From Massilia sp. BJB1822 (GTDB lineage Bacteria > Pseudomonadota > Gammaproteobacteria > Burkholderiales > Burkholderiaceae_D): 64,000 bases of DNA. Positions 53,003 to 61,391 of this stretch are shown here, one piece after another. Position 1 is the stretch's first letter. Every line of letters starts with the position of its first letter. The translations under genes and the position numbers were made by a program. The stretch lies in NCBI RefSeq assembly GCF_013369485.1, contig NZ_JABWEB010000015.1:1-64000 (forward strand), written 5' to 3'. The notes under the pieces are model-generated. The model made no database searches and was not told the DNA's origin. It was given only the letters and a program-made list of their open reading frames with translations.

Positions 53003-54418
53003 TTGAAGCTTTACGAAGCGCTGGCCGAGGAAATCGCCGGCATGATCGCAAAAAATGTGCTGCGGCCCGGGGAGCGTCTGCCATCCGTGCGCCAGCAGCA
53101 GGAGCGGCGCGGCGTTAGCCCATCGACCGTATTCCAGGCTTACTATCTGCTCGAAGCGCGCGGCGCCATCGAGTCGCGTCCGCGCTCCGGCTACTACGTG
53201 GCGCAGCGCCAGCCGCTGGCGCCGGAGCCGGAAGCCTCGCAGCCTGATGGCGTATCGACCGTGGTCGACGTCAGCGAGCTGGTATTTTCCGTGCTCGATG
53301 CGGGCCGCGAGCGCAGCAACGTGCCGTTCGGTTCGGCCTTCCCCAGTCCGTTGCTATTCCCGCTGGAGAAGCTGGGACGCGCCGCCGCCGCCGCCTTGCG
53401 CCGCATCGATCCCTGGAGCACGGTGGCCGATCTACCACCCGGCAATGCCGAGCTGCGGCGCCAGATCGCGCTGCGCTACCAGCTCGACGGCGTGCAGGTG
53501 GCGGCCGACGAAATCGTCATCACCAATGGCGCGCTGGAAGCGCTCAATCTCTGTCTGCAGGCGGTGGCCCATCCCGGCGACACGGTGCTGGTGGAGTCGC
53601 CTACTTTCTATGCCGCCTTGCAGGCGCTGGAACGCATCGGCCTGAAGGCGGTGGAAGTGGCCACGCATCCGCGCGAAGGCATGGAGCTGGGCGCGCTGGC
53701 CGAAGCGCTGGAGCAGCACAAGCCGCAAGCCTGCTGGCTCATGACCAGCTTCCAGAATCCGCTGGGCAGCCTGATGCCGCCCGAGAAAAAGCAAGCCCTG
53801 GTCGAACTGCTGGCACGTTACGAGGTGCCGCTGATCGAGGACGATGTGTACGGCGAGCTGTATTTCGGCGCCCAGCGTCCCGCGCTCGCCAAGCGCTACG
53901 ACAGCAAGGGGCTGGTGATGCACTGCAGCTCCTTCTCCAAATGCCTGGCGCCCGGCTTTCGCGTCGGCTGGGCCGCGCCAGGGCGCTTCGCGCGCAATGT
54001 CGAGCGCCTGAAACTGACCACCAGCCTGGCCGCCGCCATGCCCTCGCAGCTGGCGCTGGCCGAATACCTGGGGCAGGGCGGCTACGACCGCCATCTGCGC
54101 CAGTTGCGCGGCGCGCTCGCCGGCCAGCAGGAAAAGATGATGCAGGCGATCGCGCGCCACTTCCCCTCCGGCACCCGGTTTACGCAGCCGCAAGGCGGCT
54201 ACTTCCTGTGGGTCGCCTTGCCCGAAGGTGTCGATGCCCTGGTCCTGCACCGCTGCGCGCTGGCGCACGGCATCAGCGTCGCGCCCGGGCCGATCTTCTC
54301 CGCCAAACGCGCCTTCCGCCACTGCCTGCGTCTGAACTACGGCCACCACTGGGACGCCGAGCACGAAACCGCCATCGCCACCCTCGGCCAGCTCGCCCGC
54401 GACCAGCTCCACAGCTGA
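53003..54418 (+). CDS. MocR-type GntR regulator with aminotransferase domain
   Basis: 471 residues from TTG 53003, which has GGGAG at 5-base spacing; no in-frame ATG upstream is supported, and a longer frame would overlap the divergent cytochrome gene. The winged helix (about 5-75) has LRPGERLPSVRQQQERRGVSPSTVFQAY (GntR). The aminotransferase fold-I domain (about 110-465) keeps the PLP lysine in SFSKCLAPGFRVGW and the Asp/Tyr of EDDVYGELY. Such regulators bind PLP-type ligands, commonly controlling vitamin B6 or amino-acid genes. The frame ends inside a large inverted repeat. Confidence 0.9.
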   Translation: MKLYEALAEEIAGMIAKNVLRPGERLPSVRQQQERRGVSPSTVFQAYYLLEARGAIESRPRSGYYVAQRQPLAPEPEASQPDGVSTVVDVSELVFSVLDAGRERSNVPFGSAFPSPLLFPLEKLGRAAAAALRRIDPWSTVADLPPGNAELRRQIALRYQLDGVQVAADEIVITNGALEALNLCLQAVAHPGDTVLVESPTFYAALQALERIGLKAVEVATHPREGMELGALAEALEQHKPQACWLMTSFQNPLGSLMPPEKKQALVELLARYEVPLIEDDVYGELYFGAQRPALAKRYDSKGLVMHCSSFSKCLAPGFRVGWAAPGRFARNVERLKLTTSLAAAMPSQLALAEYLGQGGYDRHLRQLRGALAGQQEKMMQAIARHFPSGTRFTQPQGGYFLWVALPEGVDALVLHRCALAHGISVAPGPIFSAKRAFRHCLRLNYGHHWDAEHETAIATLGQLARDQLHS

Positions 54419-54539
54419 CCTCGTGTCCACCCTGGGGTCAGACCCCAATTGGACACAAGCTCAACAATGGATCAGGAGTTCTGCGGCTGAGGCCGTGTCC
54501 GAATGGGGTCTGACCCCAAGGTGGACACGAGGTCAGCTG
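54412..54539. repeat. 45-base inverted repeat with nested palindromes
   Basis: Arm 1 (54412-54456) and arm 2 (54495-54539) are inverted copies agreeing at 42 of 45 positions, starting CAGCTGACCTCGTGTCCACC. Each arm itself holds the perfect palindrome TGGGGTCAGACCCCA and an outer GTGTCCA/TGGACAC pair. About 38 bases separate the arms. The outer end CAGCTGA of arm 1 contains the MocR stop codon, and that of arm 2 contains the exonuclease stop codon. Likely a terminator-like repeat element that has spread in this genome; TCTGACCCC also recurs at 55857. Confidence 0.88.
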
Positions 54540-55198
54540 TAGTTAGGCTGGGGTGGGGGGGGCTGGGGGCGCGGGCGGCGCACTTTGGGTGGTTTTTGCG
54601 GCGGCAGGACGTTGCCGTTGGCGATCCAGCGGCGGAAGACGCGCAACGCGACTTGGGCGTCGTCGGCGGCGTAGAGGATTTGTTTTTCGCTGAGGCGCGG
54701 CGCGGCCCAGTTGGTGGTGGAGATCTTCTTCGACTTTTGCAGTTTCTGCCCGAAGAATTTGGCGACGGCGCTTTTGGCGCCCAGGTCGTTGCGCTGGCCG
54801 CCGCGCAAGGCCACGGACAGGTCGACCACCTTCAGCGGTTCGATGCCGAGCTTGGCGCGCACCCGCTTCATATCGTCGGACAGACCGAAGCCGACCTTCA
54901 TGGTCTGTTCGGATTCGAGTATGGCTTTGAGCGCCGGCAGCAGCGGTCCCACGTTCGGCCCGACCTGGAACAGATAGGCCAGCTCGTCGCTGGCCAGCTG
55001 GATCAGATGCGGGCCGTCGGAATGCTGGCCCTTCTGGAACGTCGGCTTCGATTCGGTATCGAAGCCGATCACGTCCGATGCCAGCAGTGCCGCCTGGGCC
55101 GCTTCCGCGTCGGCCGCGGAGCGCACCAGGCGCACTTCGGCCAGCGTGATGCCGGGGTAGGGCGGCAGCTCGGCTTCCTGCTGCGCGGTTTCGCTCAT
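54533..55198 (-). CDS. 3'-5' exonuclease, DEDDy type (Rnd-like)
   Basis: 221 residues. Motif Exo I is GFDTES (about residues 45-50), Exo II lies around VGFGLSDDMKRV, and Exo III is YAADDAQVALRVF (Y-x3-D). This is the DEDDy exonuclease domain of the RNase D/WRN-like family without the HRDC domain. The last 25 residues are Pro/Arg-rich (PPKVRRPRPQPPPPQPNYS, ending in the inverted repeat). Likely trims RNA ends. Shares one base with the ProQ-like gene upstream (TGATG), so both are translated together. Confidence 0.88.
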   Translation of the reverse strand: MSETAQQEAELPPYPGITLAEVRLVRSAADAEAAQAALLASDVIGFDTESKPTFQKGQHSDGPHLIQLASDELAYLFQVGPNVGPLLPALKAILESEQTMKVGFGLSDDMKRVRAKLGIEPLKVVDLSVALRGGQRNDLGAKSAVAKFFGQKLQKSKKISTTNWAAPRLSEKQILYAADDAQVALRVFRRWIANGNVLPPQKPPKVRRPRPQPPPPQPNYS

Positions 55199-55677
55199 CA
55201 GCCTTTGCGCGAGAATTTGGCGGTCAGCTGTTCCAGCTTTTCCTGGCGGCGGCGGTTCGCTTCCTCGGCTGCGGCGGCATCGCGCTCGGCCTTTTTGCGT
55301 TCGGCTTCTTTCTTGAAGCGCTCCTGCAGCACATCCTTGGCGTGCTTGCGGTGCACGTCGGTGACTTCCGCCCCTTCGCTGCCATCGAGGTTAAAGCGCA
55401 GCTTGGCTTTTTCCATGACGCGCAGATAGCGCTGCGAGCCGGTATGGATGCCGAGTGCGGCGCGCATCAGCTTGCGGTCGATTTCCGGCAGCTGGGCCAG
55501 GATCTGCTTGTCGATGCCGATCGACAGCGGCAGGCAGTCGCGGAAAGCGGGGAATTGCGTTTGCAGTTGCTTGAGCAGGGCGCGGGCCGAAGCCGGTGCG
55601 GCGCTTGCGGCGGCCGGTGCCGGCGCGGCTGCGCTGTTGTCGGTGGCCGGCGGCGTAGGGGTAAGGCTAGTGTTCAT
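55198..55677 (-). CDS. ProQ/FinO-domain RNA chaperone
   Basis: 159 residues from ATG 55677; a TTG at 55686 is also in frame. An Ala/Pro-rich N-terminus (1-35) precedes the FinO-type fold (about 35-115): ALLKQLQTQFPAFRDCLPLS, IDRKLMRAALGIHTGSQRYL and LRFNLDGSEGAEVTDVHRKHA. The C-terminus is a Lys/Arg/Glu-rich coiled tail. ProQ-type proteins bind structured small RNAs and mRNA 3' ends. Co-operonic with a 3'-5' exonuclease, so both likely act on RNA turnover. Confidence 0.9.
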   Translation of the reverse strand: MNTSLTPTPPATDNSAAAPAPAAASAAPASARALLKQLQTQFPAFRDCLPLSIGIDKQILAQLPEIDRKLMRAALGIHTGSQRYLRVMEKAKLRFNLDGSEGAEVTDVHRKHAKDVLQERFKKEAERKKAERDAAAAEEANRRRQEKLEQLTAKFSRKG

Positions 55678-56121
55678 GAACTTCAATGGTTAATCAAGAG
55701 CCGCCAGCATACCATGCGCGACCTGTGCGCGCAGTGCAAATTAGGCCATGATGTTGTTTTGACTATCATTTTATCGATGCGGCGGCGCGTCAAAAGCTGT
55801 ATAATGACCGACGCACCAAAAGCAGGGCGGTGCGGATTCAGTTTGGTAAAGAGTGTCTGACCCCGGCGGTGTCGCCAGGGTTATATGGTTTCTGCATGGC
55901 CGATATGGGATCTTTCCATTATCCCGATGTCACGCGATAGGGCATAATCTGCCCTCTCTTCTATTCAGCACTGAATACAACGGAAGCCAAGCCCGTACAG
56001 CGGGCTTTTTTCATTCCGATAGCTCCCCGAACTTAAGCGCCATCGAGACCGGAAACGCGGACTGGGTGGATTATTCACTTTTTCGCCGCGACCTGCCGGG
56101 TCTCGCACTGAGAGATATTTA
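55678..56121. other. rpoD upstream region
   Basis: This 444-base gap separates the divergent proQ-like gene and rpoD. It contains a short TCTGACCCC match to the inverted-repeat family (55856-55864), an AT-rich stretch near 55750-55800 likely holding the minus-strand promoter, a CATAAT candidate -10 box (55943-55948) with an uncertain -35, and a terminator-like hairpin at 55989-56011. No protein-coding frame looks real. Confidence 0.55.
55989..56011 (+). terminator. terminator-like hairpin in the rpoD leader
   Basis: Stem AAGCCCG (55989-55995) / CGGGCTT (56001-56007), loop TACAG, followed by TTTTT. It lies 110 bases before the rpoD start and about 40 bases after a possible -10 box, so it would sit inside the rpoD leader if that promoter is used. 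It could terminate a short transcript (attenuation) or end an unrelated upstream message. Confidence 0.65.
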
Positions 56122-58626
56122 ATGACGAAAACGCCGAAAACCCTAACGTTGTCCGCCAAACCCCGCACCGCTTCGGCGCAGCTGGCTGTACCAAAGACGA
56201 GTTTATCTTACGTCATCGACAATGCTCAGGAAGCTGCCGGCAAACCCGTCACCGTAGTGAAGAAGACCCGCTCCCGCCTGGCCGCCGTGGCTGCCGATGA
56301 CGTGGCCGTCGCCGCGCCGGAAGCCGTGGAGGCCGTGGAAGCGGCTGCCGCTGAGAAGACTGTGAAAGTGGCGCGCAAGACTGGCGCGGCCACTGCCGTT
56401 TCGCTGGCCGCGCCGGGTGGCGCCGCCGCTGCGGCAGCCGCCGCCAAGCCCACCGTGACGCGCGCCCGCAAAGCCAAGGCAGACGCCGCGCCCGTCACCG
56501 TGACCAGCGGCCCAGCCGCCGTCAGCCAGGTGACCGATGCTGCCACCCTGGCCACCATCGACACTTCCGGTTATCTGCTGCCGCAGGTGAAAGTGCCGGG
56601 CCGCCGTGGCCGCAAGCCGAGCGAATTCATGCCGGAGAACGATGAAGTCGCCGCGCTGAACGCGGTCGAACGCGCCGAACTGAAAGCCGTGTCGAAGGCG
56701 CGCGAGCGCAAGGCCAAGGGCCTGGATGCGCTGGGCATGGACGCCAACGCCTCGGCCGAGGATCTGGAAAAACGCCGCCAGCAGTTCAAGAACCTGATCA
56801 ATATGGGCAAGGACCGCGGCTTCCTGACCTATGCCGAGATCAACGACCAGCTGCCGGAAAACATCATCGATCCGGAAGCGATCGAAGGCATCATCGCCAC
56901 CTTCAACGATATGGGCATCGCCGTCTACGAGCGCGCCCCGGATGCGGAAAGCCTGCTGCTGAGCGATAGCGTGGCCACCGCCGCCAGCGACGATGAAGTC
57001 GAGGCGGCTGCCGCGACCGCGCTGTCCACCGTCGATTCCGACTTCGGCCGTACCACCGACCCGGTGCGCATGTATATGCGCGAGATGGGCGCCGTGGCCC
57101 TGCTGACGCGCGAAGGCGAGATCGAAATCGCCAAGCGCATCGAAGGTGGCCTGCGCGACATGATCCAGGCCATCTCCGCCTGCCCGACCACCATCGCCGA
57201 GATCGTGGCCCTGGCGCAGAAGATCGAAAACGACGAGACCAAGGTCGATGAAGTGGTGGACGGTTTCGTCGACCTGAACGAAGTAGGCAGCACGCCGGCC
57301 GCCAGCGCGCCGGCCGCCGCCTCCTCCGACGACGAGGATGAGGAAGAAGAGCTGGAGGAAGAGGAAGAAGACGGCGACGCCAATGGCGGCGCGGCCGGTT
57401 TCTCGACCGAACAGCTGGCGCAGCTGAAGATCGATGCGCTGGAAAAATTCGCCATCATCTCCAACCAGTACGACAAGATGCGCAAGGCCTCCGGCGGCTA
57501 CGGCTCGCCTGCCTATATGAAGGCGCAGGACATCATCTCCAACGAGCTGCTGGGCATCCGCTTCACCGCGAAAGTGGTGGAAAAGCTGTGCGACACCCTG
57601 CGCGGCCAGATGGAACAGGTGCGCAGCATCGAGCGCGCCGTGCTGGAACTGTGTGTGAACAAATGCGGCATGCCGCGCGCCCACTTCATCAAGGTCTTCC
57701 CAGGCAATGAATGCGATCTGGATTGGGTGGACGGCGAAGTCGATGCCGGCTATCCCTACAGCGCGGTGCTGGGCCGTAACGTCCCCGCCATCAAGGAATT
57801 GCAGAACAAGATGATCGACCTGCAGGAGCGCGTGGCGCTGCCGTTGGCCGACCTGCGCAAGATCAACAAGCAGATGGCCGCAGGCGAGAAGCGCGCCCGC
57901 CACGCCAAGCGCGAAATGACGGTGGCCAACCTGCGTCTGGTGATCTCGATTGCGAAGAAGTACATCAACCGCGGCCTGCAATTCCTCGACCTGATCCAGG
58001 AAGGCAATATCGGTCTGCTCAAAGCCGTCGATAAATTCGAATACCGCCGCGGCTACAAGTTCTCGACCTATGCGACCTGGTGGATCCGCCAGGCCATCAC
58101 CCGCTCCATCGCGGACATGGCCCGTACCATCCGCGTGCCGGTGCACATGATCGAGACCATCAACAAGATGAACCGCATCTCGCGCCAGATCATGCAGGAA
58201 ACCGGCAGCGAGCCGGATCTGGCCACCCTGGCGGTGAAGATGGAAATGCCGGAAAACAAAGTCCGCGAAATCATGAAGATCGCCAAAGAGCCGATTTCCA
58301 TGGAAACCCCGATGGGCGAGGACGGCGATTCCCAGCTGGGCGACTTCATCGAGGACAACACCACGCTGGCGCCGCTGGATGCGGCCCTGCACGCCTCGAT
58401 GCGCAATGTGATCAAGGAAGTCCTGGACTCCCTGACCCCGCGTGAAGCGAAAGTGCTGCGCATGCGCTATGGCGTGGAAATGTCGAACGACCACACCCTG
58501 GAAGAAGTGGGTAAACAGTTCGACGTGACCCGCGAGCGTATCCGTCAGATCGAAGCGAAGGCCATGAGCAAGCTGCGCCAGCCATCGCGTTCGGACAAGC
58601 TGAAAACCTTCCTGACGCAGAACTAA
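56122..58626 (+). CDS. rpoD: primary sigma factor RpoD (sigma 70)
   Basis: 834 residues, longer than E. coli RpoD (613). Conserved regions: 1.2 with DPVRMYMREMGAVALLTREG (about 312), 2.4 with FSTYATWWIRQAITRSIAD, 3.0 with VHMIETINKMNRI, and 4.2 with EEVGKQFDVTRERIRQIEAKAMSKL near the C-terminus. The extra length is in the first 180 residues, which are Ala/Lys/Val-rich (histone-like; includes VARKTGAATAVSLAAPGG), and in an acidic insert (SSDDEDEEEELEEEEEDGD) near residue 397 within the non-conserved region. Directs transcription of housekeeping genes. Followed by two hairpins and a T-run. Confidence 0.97.
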   Translation: MTKTPKTLTLSAKPRTASAQLAVPKTSLSYVIDNAQEAAGKPVTVVKKTRSRLAAVAADDVAVAAPEAVEAVEAAAAEKTVKVARKTGAATAVSLAAPGGAAAAAAAAKPTVTRARKAKADAAPVTVTSGPAAVSQVTDAATLATIDTSGYLLPQVKVPGRRGRKPSEFMPENDEVAALNAVERAELKAVSKARERKAKGLDALGMDANASAEDLEKRRQQFKNLINMGKDRGFLTYAEINDQLPENIIDPEAIEGIIATFNDMGIAVYERAPDAESLLLSDSVATAASDDEVEAAAATALSTVDSDFGRTTDPVRMYMREMGAVALLTREGEIEIAKRIEGGLRDMIQAISACPTTIAEIVALAQKIENDETKVDEVVDGFVDLNEVGSTPAASAPAAASSDDEDEEEELEEEEEDGDANGGAAGFSTEQLAQLKIDALEKFAIISNQYDKMRKASGGYGSPAYMKAQDIISNELLGIRFTAKVVEKLCDTLRGQMEQVRSIERAVLELCVNKCGMPRAHFIKVFPGNECDLDWVDGEVDAGYPYSAVLGRNVPAIKELQNKMIDLQERVALPLADLRKINKQMAAGEKRARHAKREMTVANLRLVISIAKKYINRGLQFLDLIQEGNIGLLKAVDKFEYRRGYKFSTYATWWIRQAITRSIADMARTIRVPVHMIETINKMNRISRQIMQETGSEPDLATLAVKMEMPENKVREIMKIAKEPISMETPMGEDGDSQLGDFIEDNTTLAPLDAALHASMRNVIKEVLDSLTPREAKVLRMRYGVEMSNDHTLEEVGKQFDVTRERIRQIEAKAMSKLRQPSRSDKLKTFLTQN

Positions 58627-58650
58627 GCTGCGCAGGCAGGAGGAAGGACA

Positions 58651-59865
58651 TCAGGCCGCAAGGCCTGGATCGGAAGGGGAGGCTGCGGCCTCCCTTTCTT
58701 TTTTTCGGCCCGGCAAGCGCGCAGACAGCACGCAGCTTGGGTCCGCGCCGCGGTCATCGAGCTCGCCGCCGATGGCGGCAATGCGCTCGCGGATGGCAAT
58801 CTTGGCCAGGTCGCTGCCGTCGTTGAAGCGGCTGGGCAGGCCGTCATGGCTGATGCTTAGGAACAGCGTGTCGTTCAGCATGCGCAGCGAGACATCGACG
58901 TGGCTGGCCTGGGCCGTGGCGCCGATATCGGCCAGTGCTTCCTGGATGATGCGGAATACGGCCCAGGTGCGGCGCTGCTCCAGCTGCTGGGGCGCGATTT
59001 CCTCCGGCAGATGCAGGCGGCAAACCAGTCCGCTGTCGCGCCGGATGCGTTTCAGCAGCCAGTCCACGGCGGCGGGCAGGCCCAGTTCCAGGGTGCTTGG
59101 ATGCAGTTCGTTGATGATGGCGCGCACCACGGCGATGCTGTGGTCCAGCGTCGCCAGCACACGCCGGCTCTCGGCATGCAGCAGCGGGTGGCTGGGCCGG
59201 GTGCGCGCATGCAGCATGGAGACATCGATCTTCAGCGCCATCAGGGTCTGGCCCAGTTCATCATGGGCTTCGCGGGCGATGCGCTGGTGCTCGTTTTCGC
59301 GCGCCATTTCCACGTAGTCGCTTAGTTCGCGCAACTGGCGCAGCGAGGTTTGCAGCGCGGCCTTGGCCTGTTCCCGCTCGCTGATGTCGATGAACATGCC
59401 GATCAACATTTCTGGTTCGCCGACGGCATTGAACATGGGCTTTTTGAAGGTCTGCACCTGGCGGCTGGCGTTCAAGCCGGCATCCCACAGCAGTTCCTCG
59501 CGCACCACCAGGCCGCGCGCGGCGAAGGAGGCGCGGTCGTTGGCGAGAAAGGCCGCCATCTGTTCCGGCGGCCAGAATTCCTCGCCGATCTTGCCCTGCA
59601 ACGAGTCGAAGGGCACGCCAAACATTTGTTCGCAGGCCTGGTTCATCATCACGAAGCGCGACTGGGCGTCCTTGATAAAGGTCGGCACCGGCATGGTGAC
59701 TACCAGTTCATTCAGCCAGCGCAGGCGCTGCGCCTGCGCATCGCCTTGTTCCTCACGCTGCCGCAATTCCGCGCGCAGGCGCCGGTTGGCGGCGTGCTGG
59801 GCGAGCAGGGCGGCGGCCAAGGCGCAGGAAAACAGGCTGATAAGAACGGTGGGCATACAAACCAT
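58651..59865 (-). CDS. PAS-HisKA_3 histidine kinase with degenerate ATPase domain
   Basis: 404 residues from ATG 59865; ATG 59856 is also possible. One membrane helix (about 4-22), a coiled coil, a PAS domain (about 50-165; VPTFIKDAQSRFVMMNQACE to DISERE), and a NarL-type dimerisation domain with REAHDELGQTLMALKID (His present, although the usual preceding residue differs). The ATPase domain is unusual: the N-box QEALTNxxRHA reads QEALADIGATAQ, lacking Asn and His, and the G1/G2 boxes read SHDGLPSRF and AIRERIAAIG. ATP binding may be lost. No response regulator is adjacent. Its last 30 residues are read through the rpoD terminator. Confidence 0.83.
   Translation of the reverse strand: MVCMPTVLISLFSCALAAALLAQHAANRRLRAELRQREEQGDAQAQRLRWLNELVVTMPVPTFIKDAQSRFVMMNQACEQMFGVPFDSLQGKIGEEFWPPEQMAAFLANDRASFAARGLVVREELLWDAGLNASRQVQTFKKPMFNAVGEPEMLIGMFIDISEREQAKAALQTSLRQLRELSDYVEMARENEHQRIAREAHDELGQTLMALKIDVSMLHARTRPSHPLLHAESRRVLATLDHSIAVVRAIINELHPSTLELGLPAAVDWLLKRIRRDSGLVCRLHLPEEIAPQQLEQRRTWAVFRIIQEALADIGATAQASHVDVSLRMLNDTLFLSISHDGLPSRFNDGSDLAKIAIRERIAAIGGELDDRGADPSCVLSARLPGRKKEREAAASPSDPGLAA
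58652..58705 (+). terminator. double hairpin terminator after rpoD
   Basis: Hairpin 1: CAGGCC (58652-58657) / GGCCTG (58662-58667) with a GCAA loop. Hairpin 2: GGGAGGC (58677-58683) / GCCTCCC (58688-58694) with a TGCG loop, followed by TTTCTTTTTTT. The second has the form of a strong intrinsic terminator for rpoD. The terminator overlaps the last codons of the convergent kinase-like gene. Confidence 0.85.
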
Positions 59866-60012
59866 TGTAAATACTCGTTGCCTGATTGTCTTTCTTTTTC
59901 GGTAATTTTCGATTCCGCACTGCGGCATAAAAACCCGCAGGCTGCGGCTGGAGGGAAAATGCGCAATGGCTTATTATTTCGTCACTAAAAAACGGGATAT
60001 AAGGATTGTGGA

Positions 60013-61011
60013 ATGAAAGTATGTATCGTGGGTGCGGGCGCCATTGGCGGCTTTCTCGGCACGCGGCTGGCGGCGGCCGGCGTGTGCCAGACCAGCGCGT
60101 TGGCGCGCGGCGCCACGCTGGAGGCATTGCGCCGCCACGGCTGGCGCTTGCAGACGGCCGAAGGCTTGGTGACGGCGCCTGCCACCGCGGCGGCCGATGC
60201 TGCGCAGCTGGGCGTGCAGGACTTGGTCATCATCGCAGTCAAGGCACCCGCGCTGGCCGGGGTGGCGGCGTCTATTGCGCCGCTGCTGGGACCGGAAACC
60301 ATGGTGCTGCCGGCCATGAACGGCGTGCCGTGGTGGTTCGTGGAAGGCAATCCGGTGCTGGGGCGCGAGCCGCTGCACAGCGTCGATCCGGGCGGTCGCA
60401 TTGGCGCGGCCATCCCGTACGAATCGGTGCTGGGCTGCGTGATCCACGCCAGCACCTTCACTACCGAGCCGGGACTGGTGCAGCACAAGATGGGGCGCGG
60501 CCTGATCGTCGGCGAGGCGGCGGGCGGCGAATCGGAACGCGCGCGCCGTGTGGTGGACCTGTTTGGGCAGGCCGGCTTCGATGCCACGCTGTCGCCGCGC
60601 ATCCGCTACGACATCTGGTACAAGCTGTGGGGGAATATGACGACCAATCCCGTCACCGCCATGACGGGCGCCACCGCCGACCGCCTGCTCGACGATCCGC
60701 TGGCCAGCGCCTTCTGCCAGGCCGCCATGCGCGAAGCGGCGGCCATTGGCCAGCGCATCGGTTGCGAAATCACCGAGTCGCCGGAAGACCGGCACCTGGT
60801 CACGCGCAAGCTGGGCGCTTTCCGCACCTCGATGCTGCAGGATGTGGAGGCGGGGCGGCCGATCGAACTCGATGGCCTGGTGACGGTGGTGCGGGAGATC
60901 GGGCAGCGCGTCGGCGTGGCGACGCCGAATATCGACGCGCTGCTGGGCTTGACCCGCCTGTTTGCGCGGGTGCGGGGACTGTATCCGGAGGAGGCGCTTA
61001 AACCTTCCTGA
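60013..61011 (+). CDS. 2-dehydropantoate 2-reductase family protein
   Basis: 332 residues, AAGGA-type site upstream. NADP-binding motif GAGAIGGFLGTRLA near residue 7; MNGVPWW (about 100); the lysine of the catalytic region is in WYKLWGNMTTNPVTAMTGAT, with the ketopantoate-reductase family pattern KxxxN; C-terminal block GRPIELDGLVTVVREIGQR. PanE makes pantoate for CoA, but many genomes carry several paralogues acting on other 2-keto acids, so the exact substrate is uncertain. Overlaps the convergent YjdM gene by 14 bases. Confidence 0.88.
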   Translation: MKVCIVGAGAIGGFLGTRLAAAGVCQTSALARGATLEALRRHGWRLQTAEGLVTAPATAAADAAQLGVQDLVIIAVKAPALAGVAASIAPLLGPETMVLPAMNGVPWWFVEGNPVLGREPLHSVDPGGRIGAAIPYESVLGCVIHASTFTTEPGLVQHKMGRGLIVGEAAGGESERARRVVDLFGQAGFDATLSPRIRYDIWYKLWGNMTTNPVTAMTGATADRLLDDPLASAFCQAAMREAAAIGQRIGCEITESPEDRHLVTRKLGAFRTSMLQDVEAGRPIELDGLVTVVREIGQRVGVATPNIDALLGLTRLFARVRGLYPEEALKPS

Positions 61012-61336
61012 CGAATTCCGATTTCAGGCTCATGGCGCCGAAACCGTCGATCTTGCAGTCGATATCGTGATCGCTGTCGACCAGGCGGATATTCTTCACC
61101 TTGGTGCCTTGCTTGATTACGCCGCCCGAGCCTTTTGGCTTGAGATCCTTGATAACGGTGACAGTGTCCCCATCCTGCAGGACATTGCCGGAAGCGTCGC
61201 GGTAGACGCGCACGGCATCGGCCGCGTCGGCGGCGCTGGCCGACCATTCGTGGGCGCATTCCGGGCAGACCAGCTGGGCGCCATCCTCATAGGTGAATTC
61301 GGAATGGCATTGAGGGCAGGGCGGCAAGGTACTCAT
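60998..61336 (-). CDS. YjdM/PhnA-type zinc-ribbon protein
   Basis: 112 residues from ATG 61336. The zinc ribbon has two pairs: CPQCHSEFTYEDGAQLVCPEC near residues 7-27 (quoted in two parts: CPQCH and CPECAHEW). The C-terminal beta-barrel DGDTVTVIKDLKPKGSGGVI and the ending VRLVDSDHDIDCKI-like block, with GFGAMSLKSEFVRKV, are typical of YjdM (PhnA), once named an alkylphosphonate uptake protein though its role is unproven. 3' end overlaps the convergent reductase gene by 14 bases. Confidence 0.92.
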   Translation of the reverse strand: MSTLPPCPQCHSEFTYEDGAQLVCPECAHEWSASAADAADAVRVYRDASGNVLQDGDTVTVIKDLKPKGSGGVIKQGTKVKNIRLVDSDHDIDCKIDGFGAMSLKSEFVRKV

Positions 61337-61391
61337 GATATTTTGATCCGGGCAAAAGCAGCAGTATACAACCCGCGACGCAGGAGAGGCA

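Noticed and set aside
55853..56122. 89-codon frame upstream of rpoD
   Set aside because: Spans the terminator-like hairpin, has no ribosome site and no protein-like pattern; only the leader is supported.
56203..58494. 763-codon minus-strand frame opposite rpoD
   Set aside because: Rich in His, Gly, Val and Asp with no motif; rpoD on the + strand is certain.
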